Origin: Deltaproteobacteria bacterium
Lineage (GTDB): Bacteria; Myxococcota; Polyangia; Polyangiales; B10-G4
Reading direction: 5' to 3'
Length of the DNA stretch: 6,001 nucleotides
Assembly (NCBI GenBank): GCA_019312705.1
Contig: JAFDCW010000312.1
Location: forward strand, 1-6,001
Below the pieces are notes generated by a model. The model was not told the DNA's origin. It saw only the letters and a list, made by a program, of their open reading frames with translations, and searched no databases. This document shows positions 1 through 6,001 of the stretch, piece after piece (the stretch's first letter is position 1; each line of letters starts with the position of its first letter). The position numbers were made by a program, and so were the translations under genes.

Positions 1-712
<712 letters not shown>

Positions 713-725
713 TGCGCGAAGCCAA

Positions 726-746
726 GCACGGGCGTCGAAGCCGTGC
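726..746. promoter_or_regulatory. Inverted repeat in the divergent intergenic region
   Basis: GCACGG at 726-731 and CCGTGC at 741-746 form a perfect 6-bp inverted repeat with a 9-nt spacer. It lies 14 bp upstream of the glutaredoxin-fusion start and about 90-110 bp upstream of the cyclase starts. It could be an operator for either gene or a small hairpin in the cyclase leader. At this GC content a 6-bp match can arise by chance. I see no convincing -35/-10 boxes in 713-822. Confidence 0.2.
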
Positions 747-808
747 AAACCCGGCGCGATTGGGGATGGCCCAGACTGCCGGAAACGCGAGCGTTGCCCC
801 TGGCCCCC

Positions 809-815
809 GGGAGGG
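809..815 (+). promoter_or_regulatory. Shine-Dalgarno-like GGGAGGG upstream of the cyclase
   Basis: This is the only strong ribosome-binding sequence in the divergent region. GGAGG (810-814) is 8 nt from the ATG at 823, near the ideal distance. It is 18 nt from the first in-frame cyclase ATG at 833 and 45 nt from the next at 860. It therefore appears to serve a short leader ORF rather than the cyclase directly. C-rich stretches just upstream (796-800 and 804-808) are complementary to it and could mask it in the transcript. Confidence 0.45.
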
Positions 816-822
816 CGAAGAT

Positions 823-855
823 ATGCTGGCTGATGCACGAGCCCCTCAGCCATGA
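823..855 (+). CDS. Possible 10-codon leader ORF before the cyclase
   Basis: The ORF encodes MLADARAPQP and stops with TGA at 853-855. It has the best-spaced Shine-Dalgarno in the region (810-814) and lies in a different frame from the cyclase. It overlaps the cyclase start at 833 and ends 4 nt before the alternative cyclase start at 860. That arrangement would suit translational coupling, with ribosomes that finish the leader restarting at 860. The peptide resembles nothing I recognise and may have no function of its own. An ORF this short can occur by chance, so only the spacing supports it. Confidence 0.3.
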   Translation: MLADARAPQP

Positions 856-2092
856 CAGCATGATCGAGGTCGGGCGCCGGGTCCGGGAGGCCCAGGCTCG
901 GGATCTGCTCGAACAGGGGGGCACCGGGGCCGTCGGTTCGAGCCTGGCGGGCATCTTCGTCACCGCGGGGCTCTACGGGGAGGACCCCCGGGGCACGCTC
1001 CTCGGGTGGCTCGCCGTGCTCCTCGCACTCCAGGTCGGGCGCCTGCTGCTCGCCTACGCCGTCACCGGCGCAGGCGGGGGCGGGGGCGGGGGCGGGGGCG
1101 GGCACCGGGTCCAGCGCTGGGCCCGGGTCAACCTCTGGCTCATCGCCGGAACCGCCCTCACCTGGGGCGTCGGGGTATATCTGCTCTGGCCCGAGTCGAC
1201 GCTGCACCAGGTGATGCTCCCGATGACCGTCGTCGGCCTGAGCGCCGCCGCCATCATCGGCTACGCCCCGGTTCGAGCGGCCTCCTATTCCTTCGGAGTG
1301 CTCGCGATCATGCCCCTCGCGGCACGCTTCATCGCCGAGGGAACGACGGCGCACATCATCATCGGCTTCCTCGCTCTCCTCTACGTCGCACTCACCCTGC
1401 GCCTCGCGGTGACCATGCGCGAGACTTCGACCCGAGCTCTGACGGCGGGCTTCGAGAACGAAATCCTCGCCGCCAAGGCGGAGGCCGCGAGCGAAGAGTT
1501 GGCGAAGAAGACGGCGCTCCTCGAAGAGCTCGTGCGGCTCGACGGACTCACGCAGATCGCGAACCGGCGCGAGTTCGACGAGGTCTTCGGACGTGAGTGG
1601 CGGCGCGCGAGTCGAGCGAGCACTCCGGTCTCGGTCCTCATGGCCGACATCGATCACTTCAAGCGGTTCAACGACAGCTACGGCCACCTCGCCGGGGACG
1701 ACTGCCTGAGAGCGGTCGCCCAGTCGCTGAAGGGGGCGCTCCAGCGTGCGACGGACATGGTCGCTCGCTACGGCGGCGAGGAGTTTGTCGCGGTGCTCGC
1801 GGATACGAATCTCGAATCGGCGATGGTCACCGCCGAACGGCTTCGAGAGCAGGTCGCTGCCCTCGAGATACCCCACTCGGACTCGGCCGCAGGCTCCTAC
1901 GTGACCGTCAGCATCGGCGTGGCTACGGTGATCCCGGGGCCCAACCGTGAGCCCGCGAGCCTTGTCGAAGCCGCCGACGACGCCCTTTACGAAGCGAAGA
2001 AGGGGGGCCGGAACCGGGTCGCCTCTCGAAGCGAAAAGCTCATCCCGGCGAAGAAGCGCGCCTCCGGTCAGTGGGCCCTCGATATCCCTTGA
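833..2092 (+). CDS. Membrane-anchored diguanylate cyclase (GGDEF)
   Basis: Makes the second messenger c-di-GMP from two GTP. From the ATG at 833 it is 419 residues. Six hydrophobic segments (about 31-48, 55-77, 99-119, 125-144, 150-168, 173-193) form an N-terminal membrane module that I cannot match to a named MASE-type sensor. A charged, coiled-coil-prone linker follows (about 205-236). The GGDEF domain runs from about 237 to 400: DGLTQIANRREF at 237-248, metal-binding ADIDHFK at 271-277, and the active site GGEEF at 314-318. RATD at 305-308 lies five residues before it, the correct place for the I-site, so product inhibition is expected. Glycines 81-90 form an unbroken run between helices 2 and 3. 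The frame is open upstream to 341, but that part lies over the opposite-strand glutaredoxin gene and is not counted. ATG at 860 is an alternative start (410 residues). Confidence 0.93.
   Translation: MHEPLSHDSMIEVGRRVREAQARDLLEQGGTGAVGSSLAGIFVTAGLYGEDPRGTLLGWLAVLLALQVGRLLLAYAVTGAGGGGGGGGGGHRVQRWARVNLWLIAGTALTWGVGVYLLWPESTLHQVMLPMTVVGLSAAAIIGYAPVRAASYSFGVLAIMPLAARFIAEGTTAHIIIGFLALLYVALTLRLAVTMRETSTRALTAGFENEILAAKAEAASEELAKKTALLEELVRLDGLTQIANRREFDEVFGREWRRASRASTPVSVLMADIDHFKRFNDSYGHLAGDDCLRAVAQSLKGALQRATDMVARYGGEEFVAVLADTNLESAMVTAERLREQVAALEIPHSDSAAGSYVTVSIGVATVIPGPNREPASLVEAADDALYEAKKGGRNRVASRSEKLIPAKKRASGQWALDIP
1073..1102 (+). repeat. Hexanucleotide (GGCGGG) repeat encoding ten glycines
   Basis: Five head-to-tail copies of GGCGGG encode ten consecutive glycines inside the diguanylate cyclase, in the predicted cytoplasmic loop between transmembrane helices 2 and 3. 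The repeat unit is two codons, so gain or loss of units would keep the frame. The coding strand has four uninterrupted G5 runs separated by single cytosines, a textbook G-quadruplex-forming pattern. Confidence 0.9.
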
Positions 2093-2096
2093 CCCG

Positions 2097-2125
2097 ACTC
2101 GCGGATCGAGGACCCGAGTTCTCGG
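2097..2125 (+). terminator. Weak hairpin cluster after the cyclase
   Basis: Two overlapping inverted repeats lie 4-33 nt after the cyclase stop: ACTCG (2097-2101) with CGAGT (2115-2119), and CCGAG (2114-2118) with CTCGG (2121-2125). A direct repeat GACCCGA (2091-2097 and 2111-2117) spans the same place. There is no T-tract, so a factor-independent terminator is doubtful. Confidence 0.2.
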
Positions 2126-2155
2126 TGTGAACGGCGCGACCCCCTAGCACGGGAC

Positions 2156-2174
2156 TGGGCCAGAAAATTGCCCA
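2156..2174. promoter_or_regulatory. Inverted repeat with AT-rich centre upstream of the four-helix protein
   Basis: TGGGC (2156-2160) and GCCCA (2170-2174) flank the 9-nt centre CAGAAAATT. The site is 33 nt before the ATG at 2208 and includes the most AT-rich patch of the 115-bp intergenic region. A repressor or activator site is possible; no clear promoter boxes accompany it. Confidence 0.2.
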
Positions 2175-2207
2175 ACGATCCCGCGGCGGCCTACCCTGGC
2201 ACGTACG

Positions 2208-2723
2208 ATGCTTTTCGGTCGAGTAAGAATGCGCGCCCGAGACCTAGTCCCCCGAATCCATGTCGCTCGGCGGACCGGCCTGCGCGCCCTCGGACTCCTC
2301 GGGGTCTACGTGTCCTGGCTCTCGATCACGGCCTTCGGCCCGGCCTTCACCCCCCCGGGGGGCTGGACCCTGCCGATCATCGGCGCGGTCCTCGTCGGCT
2401 ACAGCCTCTTCACCGTCGCCACCCTCCTCGCGGTCGGCAACGCCGCCATCGAAATCATCCGCGTGCCCTCGACCCGCCGCGCCATCAGCCACCACGTCGC
2501 CCCCTTCTGGGCGGTCGCCACCTTCTCCGCGCTCACCGGCACCGTCGTCGCCCGCTACGGCTCGGCCCACTGGCTCTCCGGAGCGGCCCTCGGCTTCGGC
2601 GTCGGCTTCGCCATCCTCCTCGGCGCCTACGCCGCCGCCCGCATCTTCCAGGTCGCCCGCCTCGAGTCCGACCGCAAGCAACTCGCGGCCGTCGACATGC
2701 TAGGCCCCGTCACATTGTTTTGA
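2208..2723 (+). CDS. Four-helix integral membrane protein of unknown function
   Basis: Not recognised as a named family. The 171-residue product starts with a short basic, arginine-rich segment (1-26) and then has four hydrophobic stretches at about 27-48, 53-77, 96-116 and 121-147. The charged tail (148-163) is rich in Arg, Lys, Glu and Asp. With the basic N-terminus inside, both ends would be cytoplasmic. The loop between helices 2 and 3 carries RVPSTRRAISHH (85-96). The frame was chosen over overlapping open frames because only this one gives ordered hydrophobic segments; the others are runs of Arg, Pro and Ser. ATG 2229, preceded by a GAG 5 nt upstream, is a plausible alternative start (164 residues); neither start has a strong ribosome binding site. 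The gene stands alone, 115 nt after the cyclase and 92 nt before the VWA lipoprotein, so co-transcription is uncertain. Confidence 0.75.
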   Translation: MLFGRVRMRARDLVPRIHVARRTGLRALGLLGVYVSWLSITAFGPAFTPPGGWTLPIIGAVLVGYSLFTVATLLAVGNAAIEIIRVPSTRRAISHHVAPFWAVATFSALTGTVVARYGSAHWLSGAALGFGVGFAILLGAYAAARIFQVARLESDRKQLAAVDMLGPVTLF

Positions 2724-2738
2724 GGTCGGGGACGCTAG

Positions 2739-2758
2739 GTTTACTTGTTTACTTGTTT
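2739..2758 (+). repeat. AT-rich 8-bp tandem repeat (GTTTACTT, 2.5 copies)
   Basis: GTTTACTT at 2739-2746 is repeated exactly at 2747-2754 and half repeated at 2755-2758. It is the most AT-rich stretch in the window and lies between the four-helix protein gene and the VWA lipoprotein gene, about 58 nt before the latter's start. A tandem protein-binding site or a promoter-proximal element is possible. A TTGACT (-35-like) follows at 2781-2786 but has no matching -10 box. Confidence 0.6.
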
Positions 2759-2815
2759 CGGCCTGTCTAGGCGGACGGCGTTGACTGGTTCGCGAGCGAC
2801 CTTCAGGCTGGATCG

Positions 2816-3889
2816 GTGCAACGGGTTGTCATCGTGGTGCTCGTTTCCGTCGTGGTGGGCTGCACTGCGAGCCACGGCGGTCCGCGGGGCGACGCAGGCG
2901 GAGACAGCGCCCTGCCGCCCCTCGTCGCCACGGACGAACTCGACCTGCTCTTCGTCGTCGACAACTCCGGTTCGATGACCGAGGAACAGGTGTCGCTGTA
3001 CTTGTCCTTCCCGAAGCTTTTCGCTGATCTCAGCCCCCTCTATGACTCGATTCGCGTGGGCTTCATCACGACCGACATGGGGACCGGGGGCTTCGGCGTT
3101 CCAACGTGTAGCGAACCGAACTTCGGCGACGACGGCGTACTGCGGACTACGGGAAACACCGCCATCGACGGCTGCATGGCCAGCTATCCCTCGTTCATCG
3201 AGTACACGCCGGCGAGCGACGATTCCGCGAGCTTCGCGCTCGACGCAGCGTGTATCGGCGTCGTGGGAACCGGCGGATGCGGTATCGAACAGCAGCTCGA
3301 GGCAATGCTCAAAGCGGTGACCCCATCAACCCAGGGGCCGAGCGGTCGCTTCGACGGATCCTTCGGGATGGGGACTGTGGGCCACGCCGACGGGATCAAC
3401 GGGGGTTTCCTGCGGCCCGACGCGGACCTAGCGGTCGTCATCGTCTCGGAGGAAGGGGATTGCTCGGCCCTCGACCCGGAGATCGCGAACCCCGCGAGTT
3501 CCGTGTACACGGGAGATTACAACCTTCGCTGCTTCCGGTATCCAGATGCGCTTCAGCCGGTGGAGCGATACACCGACGGCCTTCTCGCAGGTCGCGACCC
3601 GCGGCGACTTCACTACCTGCTCATCTCGGGCGTGCCGACCGACGCGATAGGCACCGGCTTCGCCACCATTCTGGCGCACCGCTACATGCAAGAACAGATC
3701 GACCCAGACATGCCAACTCGACTCAGGCCATCATGCAACGTCGCCGGACGCGGCTTCGCGTTTCCTCCGCGACGCATGGTCGAACTCGGTCGACAGCTCG
3801 AGGCACGCGGCGCCGCGGCTTCGATTCAGTCGATCTGTCAGGGCGACTTCGTCCCGCCCATGCACGCCCTGGTCGAGATGCTCCGATAG
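2816..3889 (+). CDS. VWA-type secreted lipoprotein
   Basis: The 357-residue product begins with a lipoprotein signal peptide: a short basic start, a valine-rich core and the lipobox VVGC with acyl cysteine C16. It would be anchored to the cell envelope facing outward. After a Gly/Asp-rich linker (19-40), the VWA-like domain opens with LLFVVDNSGSM (44-54), giving the DxSGS metal-site motif at 49-53. ITTDMGTGG (84-92), GCGIEQQLEAM (154-164) and the strand LAVVIVSEEGDCS (205-217) follow. Eight further cysteines could form disulfides, as expected for an exported protein. Such proteins are common in Myxococcota and their roles are mostly unknown; binding to a surface partner is an inference from the VWA fold. 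The start is GTG 2816, the only start codon in frame after the stop at 2768; AGG at 2805-2807 may serve as ribosome binding site. The PLD-like lipoprotein follows after 103 nt. Confidence 0.85.
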   Translation: MQRVVIVVLVSVVVGCTASHGGPRGDAGGDSALPPLVATDELDLLFVVDNSGSMTEEQVSLYLSFPKLFADLSPLYDSIRVGFITTDMGTGGFGVPTCSEPNFGDDGVLRTTGNTAIDGCMASYPSFIEYTPASDDSASFALDAACIGVVGTGGCGIEQQLEAMLKAVTPSTQGPSGRFDGSFGMGTVGHADGINGGFLRPDADLAVVIVSEEGDCSALDPEIANPASSVYTGDYNLRCFRYPDALQPVERYTDGLLAGRDPRRLHYLLISGVPTDAIGTGFATILAHRYMQEQIDPDMPTRLRPSCNVAGRGFAFPPRRMVELGRQLEARGAAASIQSICQGDFVPPMHALVEMLR

Positions 3890-3992
3890 GCGGTGCTCCG
3901 AACCCGAAAAGTTCGATAAGTTCAGAAAGTGCGGACCGTCCCCATCGCTCCGGCTGGACGACGGGCCGGCGACGGCTACTCTGCCCGACGTC

Positions 3993-5093
3993 ATGGGGAC
4001 CCTGTTGCCGAAGCTGAACCTGCGCACGATGGCCACCGCCCTCGCGGTCGTCGGGCTCGTTGGGACGAGCGCGTGTGGGGAACCCGCTCGGGTTCCGGTG
4101 GATGCCAGCGCCGATGCTGCGCCGGATGGGGCAGCCGACGGCGGGGCAGTCGACGGGGGCGACGACGGCGGCACGACGCCCGAGCCGTGCAGTGAACGGG
4201 ACCCGCGGGCGGTGGCGCCCGAAGCGTTCATCGGGCCCACGGGCCTCGCGGCGCGACTGATCGCCTTCTTCGAAAGCGCGACAACCACGCTGCGGGTAGC
4301 GGCCTACGAACTGGATGACGCGCGGTTGGTTTCGGCCCTCGAGGCCGCCCATGGGCGCGGGGTCGACGTGCGGGTGATGGTGGACGCGGACCGGGATGCG
4401 AATACCGGGCCCGTCGCGACGCTCCGGGACGCTGGGGTCGACGTGCGCTTCGCGCCGGCGAGCTTCGAGCACTACCACCCAAAGATGATCGTGGTGGACG
4501 AGGCGCGGGCGATCGTGATGAGCGCGAATCTCAATTCGTACTCGATGGAGACGGAGCGCAATCATGGGGTGGTTCTCGACGACGCCTTCGACGTGGCAGA
4601 TCTCGTCGAGGTCTTCGACCACGACTACGAGGCGCGTCCCGGGGAGCCCGCGGCGGCAATGTGCACGCGCTTGGTGCTTTCACCGCACAACGCCCGGGCC
4701 CGAATCTTGTCGCTCATCGCTGCGGCGGAGACCCGGCTGAGTGTGCAGCAATTGAGCCTGACCGACTCCGAGGTTCGCCGAGCGATCGGGCTCCGGGCGA
4801 TGGCGGGGGTCGAGACCAGGGTGATCCTCGCCGACCCGGCGTGGATCACGTCGAACGACGAGGCCCGGACGGCATTGATCGCGATGGGGGTCGACGTGCG
4901 CATCCTGGTGACGCCGGAGAACCACGCGAAGCTGATCATCGCCAACGACGCGGCGGCCTTCGTCGGCAGCGAAAACCTCAGCTGGACGAGCCTCGAACGC
5001 AATCGCGAGGTCGGGGTCGTGGTGACGGCCGAGGCGACGGTGGCGCCCCTTCGGGCGGCCTTCGAGGACGACTGGGCGAGCGCTGCGCCCTGA
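3993..5093 (+). CDS. Phospholipase D-like (two HKD motifs) lipoprotein
   Basis: The 366-residue product has a basic n-region (K7, R11), a hydrophobic core (14-25) and a probable lipobox ending in C28 (TSAC; Thr at -3 is a weak match). An Asp/Gly/Ala-rich linker (about 30-64) follows. Two PLD repeats come next. The first has H162, K164 and D169, followed by SAN (177-179) where GSxN is usual. The second has H311, K313 and GSEN at 325-328, but Asn318 occupies the Asp position, with Asp directly after it. In this superfamily the two His residues act at the catalytic site to cleave or transfer phosphodiesters, in phospholipids or nucleic acids. Export and lipid anchoring suggest an envelope or extracellular substrate, which the sequence does not identify. 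ATG 4029 (M13) would shorten the signal peptide n-region. It follows the VWA lipoprotein gene by 103 nt and converges with the glycosyltransferase. Confidence 0.88.
   Translation: MGTLLPKLNLRTMATALAVVGLVGTSACGEPARVPVDASADAAPDGAADGGAVDGGDDGGTTPEPCSERDPRAVAPEAFIGPTGLAARLIAFFESATTTLRVAAYELDDARLVSALEAAHGRGVDVRVMVDADRDANTGPVATLRDAGVDVRFAPASFEHYHPKMIVVDEARAIVMSANLNSYSMETERNHGVVLDDAFDVADLVEVFDHDYEARPGEPAAAMCTRLVLSPHNARARILSLIAAAETRLSVQQLSLTDSEVRRAIGLRAMAGVETRVILADPAWITSNDEARTALIAMGVDVRILVTPENHAKLIIANDAAAFVGSENLSWTSLERNREVGVVVTAEATVAPLRAAFEDDWASAAP
4080..4184 (+). repeat. Low-complexity Asp/Gly/Ala linker in the PLD lipoprotein
   Basis: Codons 30-64 encode a disordered linker dominated by Asp, Gly and Ala with repeated DGG and DA steps. 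It begins just after the acyl cysteine and ends before the first PLD repeat. It is probably a flexible, acidic tether holding the catalytic domain off the membrane. Such linkers recur in myxobacterial lipoproteins. Confidence 0.7.
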
Positions 5094-5106
5094 CGGGCGC
5101 TCAGCG
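5081..5106. terminator. Hairpin between the convergent PLD and glycosyltransferase genes
   Basis: GCGCCC (5085-5090) pairs perfectly with GGGCGC (5095-5100) around a TGAC tetraloop. CGCT (5081-5084) extends the stem with AGCG (5103-5106) after a two-base bulge. The TGA stop of the PLD gene is in the loop, and the glycosyltransferase stop (TCA on this strand, 5101-5103) is at the bulge. Such a stem could act as a shared bidirectional terminator. No T-tract follows on either strand, so intrinsic termination would be weak. Confidence 0.4.
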
Positions 5107-5811
5107 TATGTCGGCGTACAGGCGGCTCAAAACCGAGACCGGCACCCCTGAGCTGTAGAGGCCCTGCATCAGTCCCCAAATGAGCGCCGTACGAACCGGC
5201 GCTCTGGCGAAACGACGGGAGCTCGCCGTGACTTCAACGTCGCGGATGTAGGCGGTCCGCCCGGCGGCCTCGAGGCGGCGGATGAACGCGTAGTCCTCCA
5301 TGACTGGGAGCGCTCCGAAGCCCCCGAGGTCGTCGAAGACCCGGCGGCGGACGAAGAGCGCCGAGTCGCCGTAGTAGATGGAGAGCGCCCGGCGACGGAT
5401 GTCATTCGCGGCGGAGAAGGCCCAGGACCAACCGCTTCGCGGAGTGAAGACCAGGCGGAAGTTGCCGCCGAGGACCTCGGGATCGGCGAGGGCAGCGTGC
5501 ATCGCGCCGCGGCCGGCGGCCGGAAGTCGTACGTCCGCGTGCAGAAAGAGCAAGACATCACCTGTCGCCGCCCGGGCGCCGGCGTCGAGCTGCGGGCCTC
5601 GGCCCTTCGGGGCTATGAACACCCGGGCCCCGGCGTTCCGGGCCCGGTCCGCGGTGTCGTCGGGGCTCGATGCGTCGACGACGATGACTTCATCGGCGAC
5701 CTGGGCGGCAGCACGGACCGCGGCGGCGATTCCATCAGTCTCGCACCAGGTCGGAATGATCGCCGACAGACGAATGGCCTCAACTGGCACTGTCTTCGTT
5801 CCCGTGCGCAT
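5101..5811 (-). CDS. Family 2 glycosyltransferase, TIGR04283-like
   Basis: A GT-A fold glycosyltransferase of about 236 residues. From ATG 5811 the motifs run in order: LSAIIPTWCE (15-24) at the nucleotide-sugar site, VVDASSPDDT (44-53), LLFLHADV (87-94) with HAD in the metal-binding position, GGNF (115-118), GDSALFVRR (148-156), GGFGALPVMED (163-173) with the ED pair of the likely catalytic base, and VTASSRRF further on. This order matches the single-domain group annotated as TIGR04283, often called rSAM/selenodomain-associated or arsenosugar-type; donor and acceptor are unknown here. No membrane anchor is strong, though hydrophobic residues near the C-terminus might touch the membrane. Start choice is uncertain: TTG 5826, ATG 5811 and GTG 5790 are all in frame, and all overlap the 3' end of the upstream ligase gene (stop 5782-5780), implying translational coupling. 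The gene converges with the PLD gene. Confidence 0.9.
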   Translation of the reverse strand: MRTGTKTVPVEAIRLSAIIPTWCETDGIAAAVRAAAQVADEVIVVDASSPDDTADRARNAGARVFIAPKGRGPQLDAGARAATGDVLLFLHADVRLPAAGRGAMHAALADPEVLGGNFRLVFTPRSGWSWAFSAANDIRRRALSIYYGDSALFVRRRVFDDLGGFGALPVMEDYAFIRRLEAAGRTAYIRDVEVTASSRRFARAPVRTALIWGLMQGLYSSGVPVSVLSRLYADIR

Positions 5812-6001
5812 CGGCGCTGGGGGCAAGGCGCCGGAGCGCTGCGCGGTCGACCTTGCCGCTCGATGTCTTCGGGAGCTCGGCCAGGTGATTGACGCAGGTG
5901 AGGACTTTGGGTCGCCGGTGGGGCGAAAGGCGCTGTAGGAGCCAATCGTCGCGGTCGGTAATCGGTCCGGGCGCCGCGAGATAGACCACCGCGACGACCT
6001 C
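5780..6001 (-). CDS. AMP-binding acyl-CoA ligase (ANL superfamily), C-terminal end only
   Basis: The reading frame enters from the right edge and ends at TGA 5782-5780, giving the last 73 residues. They fit the small C-terminal domain of acyl-CoA synthetases and related adenylating enzymes: an 'EVVAVVYL' strand, then 'SPHRRPKVL', then 'LAELPKTSSGKVDRAAL', whose GK is the A10 motif. The lysine there contacts the carboxylate and AMP during the first half-reaction. The acyl substrate cannot be judged without the N-terminal domain. The frame is continuous to 6001, so the internal GTG at 5989 is not the real start. The 3' end overlaps the glycosyltransferase by 11-47 nt depending on which start is used, so the two are probably one operon. 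Confidence 0.88.
   Translation of the reverse strand, partial: EVVAVVYLAAPGPITDRDDWLLQRLSPHRRPKVLTCVNHLAELPKTSSGKVDRAALRRLAPSADAHGNEDSAS

Noticed and set aside
2168..2770. 200-codon plus-strand frame, and other open frames on both strands, over the four-helix membrane protein.
   Set aside because: They translate to Arg/Pro/Ser-rich or Asp/Glu/Gly-rich strings without structure, whereas the 2208 frame gives four ordered hydrophobic helices.
2781..2809. TTGACT as the -35 box of a sigma-70 promoter for the VWA gene.
   Set aside because: No -10-like hexamer is found at 16-18 nt spacing, so a promoter cannot be supported.
3950..3969. CCGGC...GCCGG inverted repeat before the PLD gene.
   Set aside because: Only 5 bp with a 10-nt loop in very GC-rich DNA and no T-tract; consistent with chance.
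3250..4017. 255-codon plus-strand frame overlapping the VWA gene and the following spacer.
   Set aside because: Arg-rich low-complexity translation in a shifted frame of a gene with recognisable lipoprotein and VWA motifs.
3723..4622. 299-codon open frame on the minus strand across the end of the VWA gene and the first half of the PLD gene.
   Set aside because: The product is rich in Arg, Pro and His with no domain; it mirrors the coding bias of two well-supported plus-strand genes.
5378..5938. 186-codon plus-strand frame opposite the glycosyltransferase.
   Set aside because: It is antisense to a gene with a full set of GT2 motifs and has no domain of its own.

Overview
High-GC (roughly two thirds G+C) bacterial DNA. 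The style of the proteins suggests a myxobacterium-like member of Myxococcota/Deltaproteobacteria. The signs are two lipoproteins with low-complexity Asp/Gly/Ala linkers, a VWA lipoprotein with the 'FVVDNSGSM' opening common in that group, a CGFS-glutaredoxin/rhodanese fusion, and a membrane diguanylate cyclase. This assignment is inference from protein style; no rRNA or marker gene is present.

Layout, left to right. (1) Minus strand, 1-712: the N-terminal 237 codons of a three-part protein that runs off the left edge: CGFS monothiol glutaredoxin, then a cysteine-free IscA/HesB-like domain, then the start of a rhodanese. (2) A divergent intergenic region of about 120 bp with a GC-rich inverted repeat and a strong Shine-Dalgarno that is better placed for a 10-codon leader ORF than for the cyclase itself. 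(3) Plus strand, 833-2092: six-helix membrane diguanylate cyclase with an intact GGEEF site and I-site, interrupted by a 10-glycine run encoded by a G-rich hexanucleotide repeat. (4) Plus strand, 2208-2723: a four-helix membrane protein of unknown function. (5) Plus strand, 2816-3889: VWA-type lipoprotein. (6) Plus strand, 3993-5093: lipoprotein with two phospholipase-D (HKD) motifs, the second altered to HKN. (7) Minus strand, about 5811-5101: family 2 glycosyltransferase of the TIGR04283-like type, convergent with the PLD gene across a 7-nt gap that sits in a hairpin. (8) Minus strand, 6001-5780: C-terminal end of an acyl-CoA/AMP ligase (ANL superfamily) running off the right edge, whose 3' end overlaps the glycosyltransferase start.

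How they may work together: the ligase and glycosyltransferase overlap and are probably one operon. The VWA and PLD lipoproteins lie in tandem, face the same side of the envelope and may or may not share a job. The cyclase and glutaredoxin fusion are divergent neighbours with no evident functional link. No RNA genes, CRISPR arrays, insertion sequences, phage genes or attachment sites were seen, and no intergenic stretch exceeds 300 bases. I do not see a convincing new multi-gene system. The most unusual items are the glutaredoxin/IscA-like/rhodanese fusion, the repeat-encoded glycine linker and the leader ORF of the cyclase.
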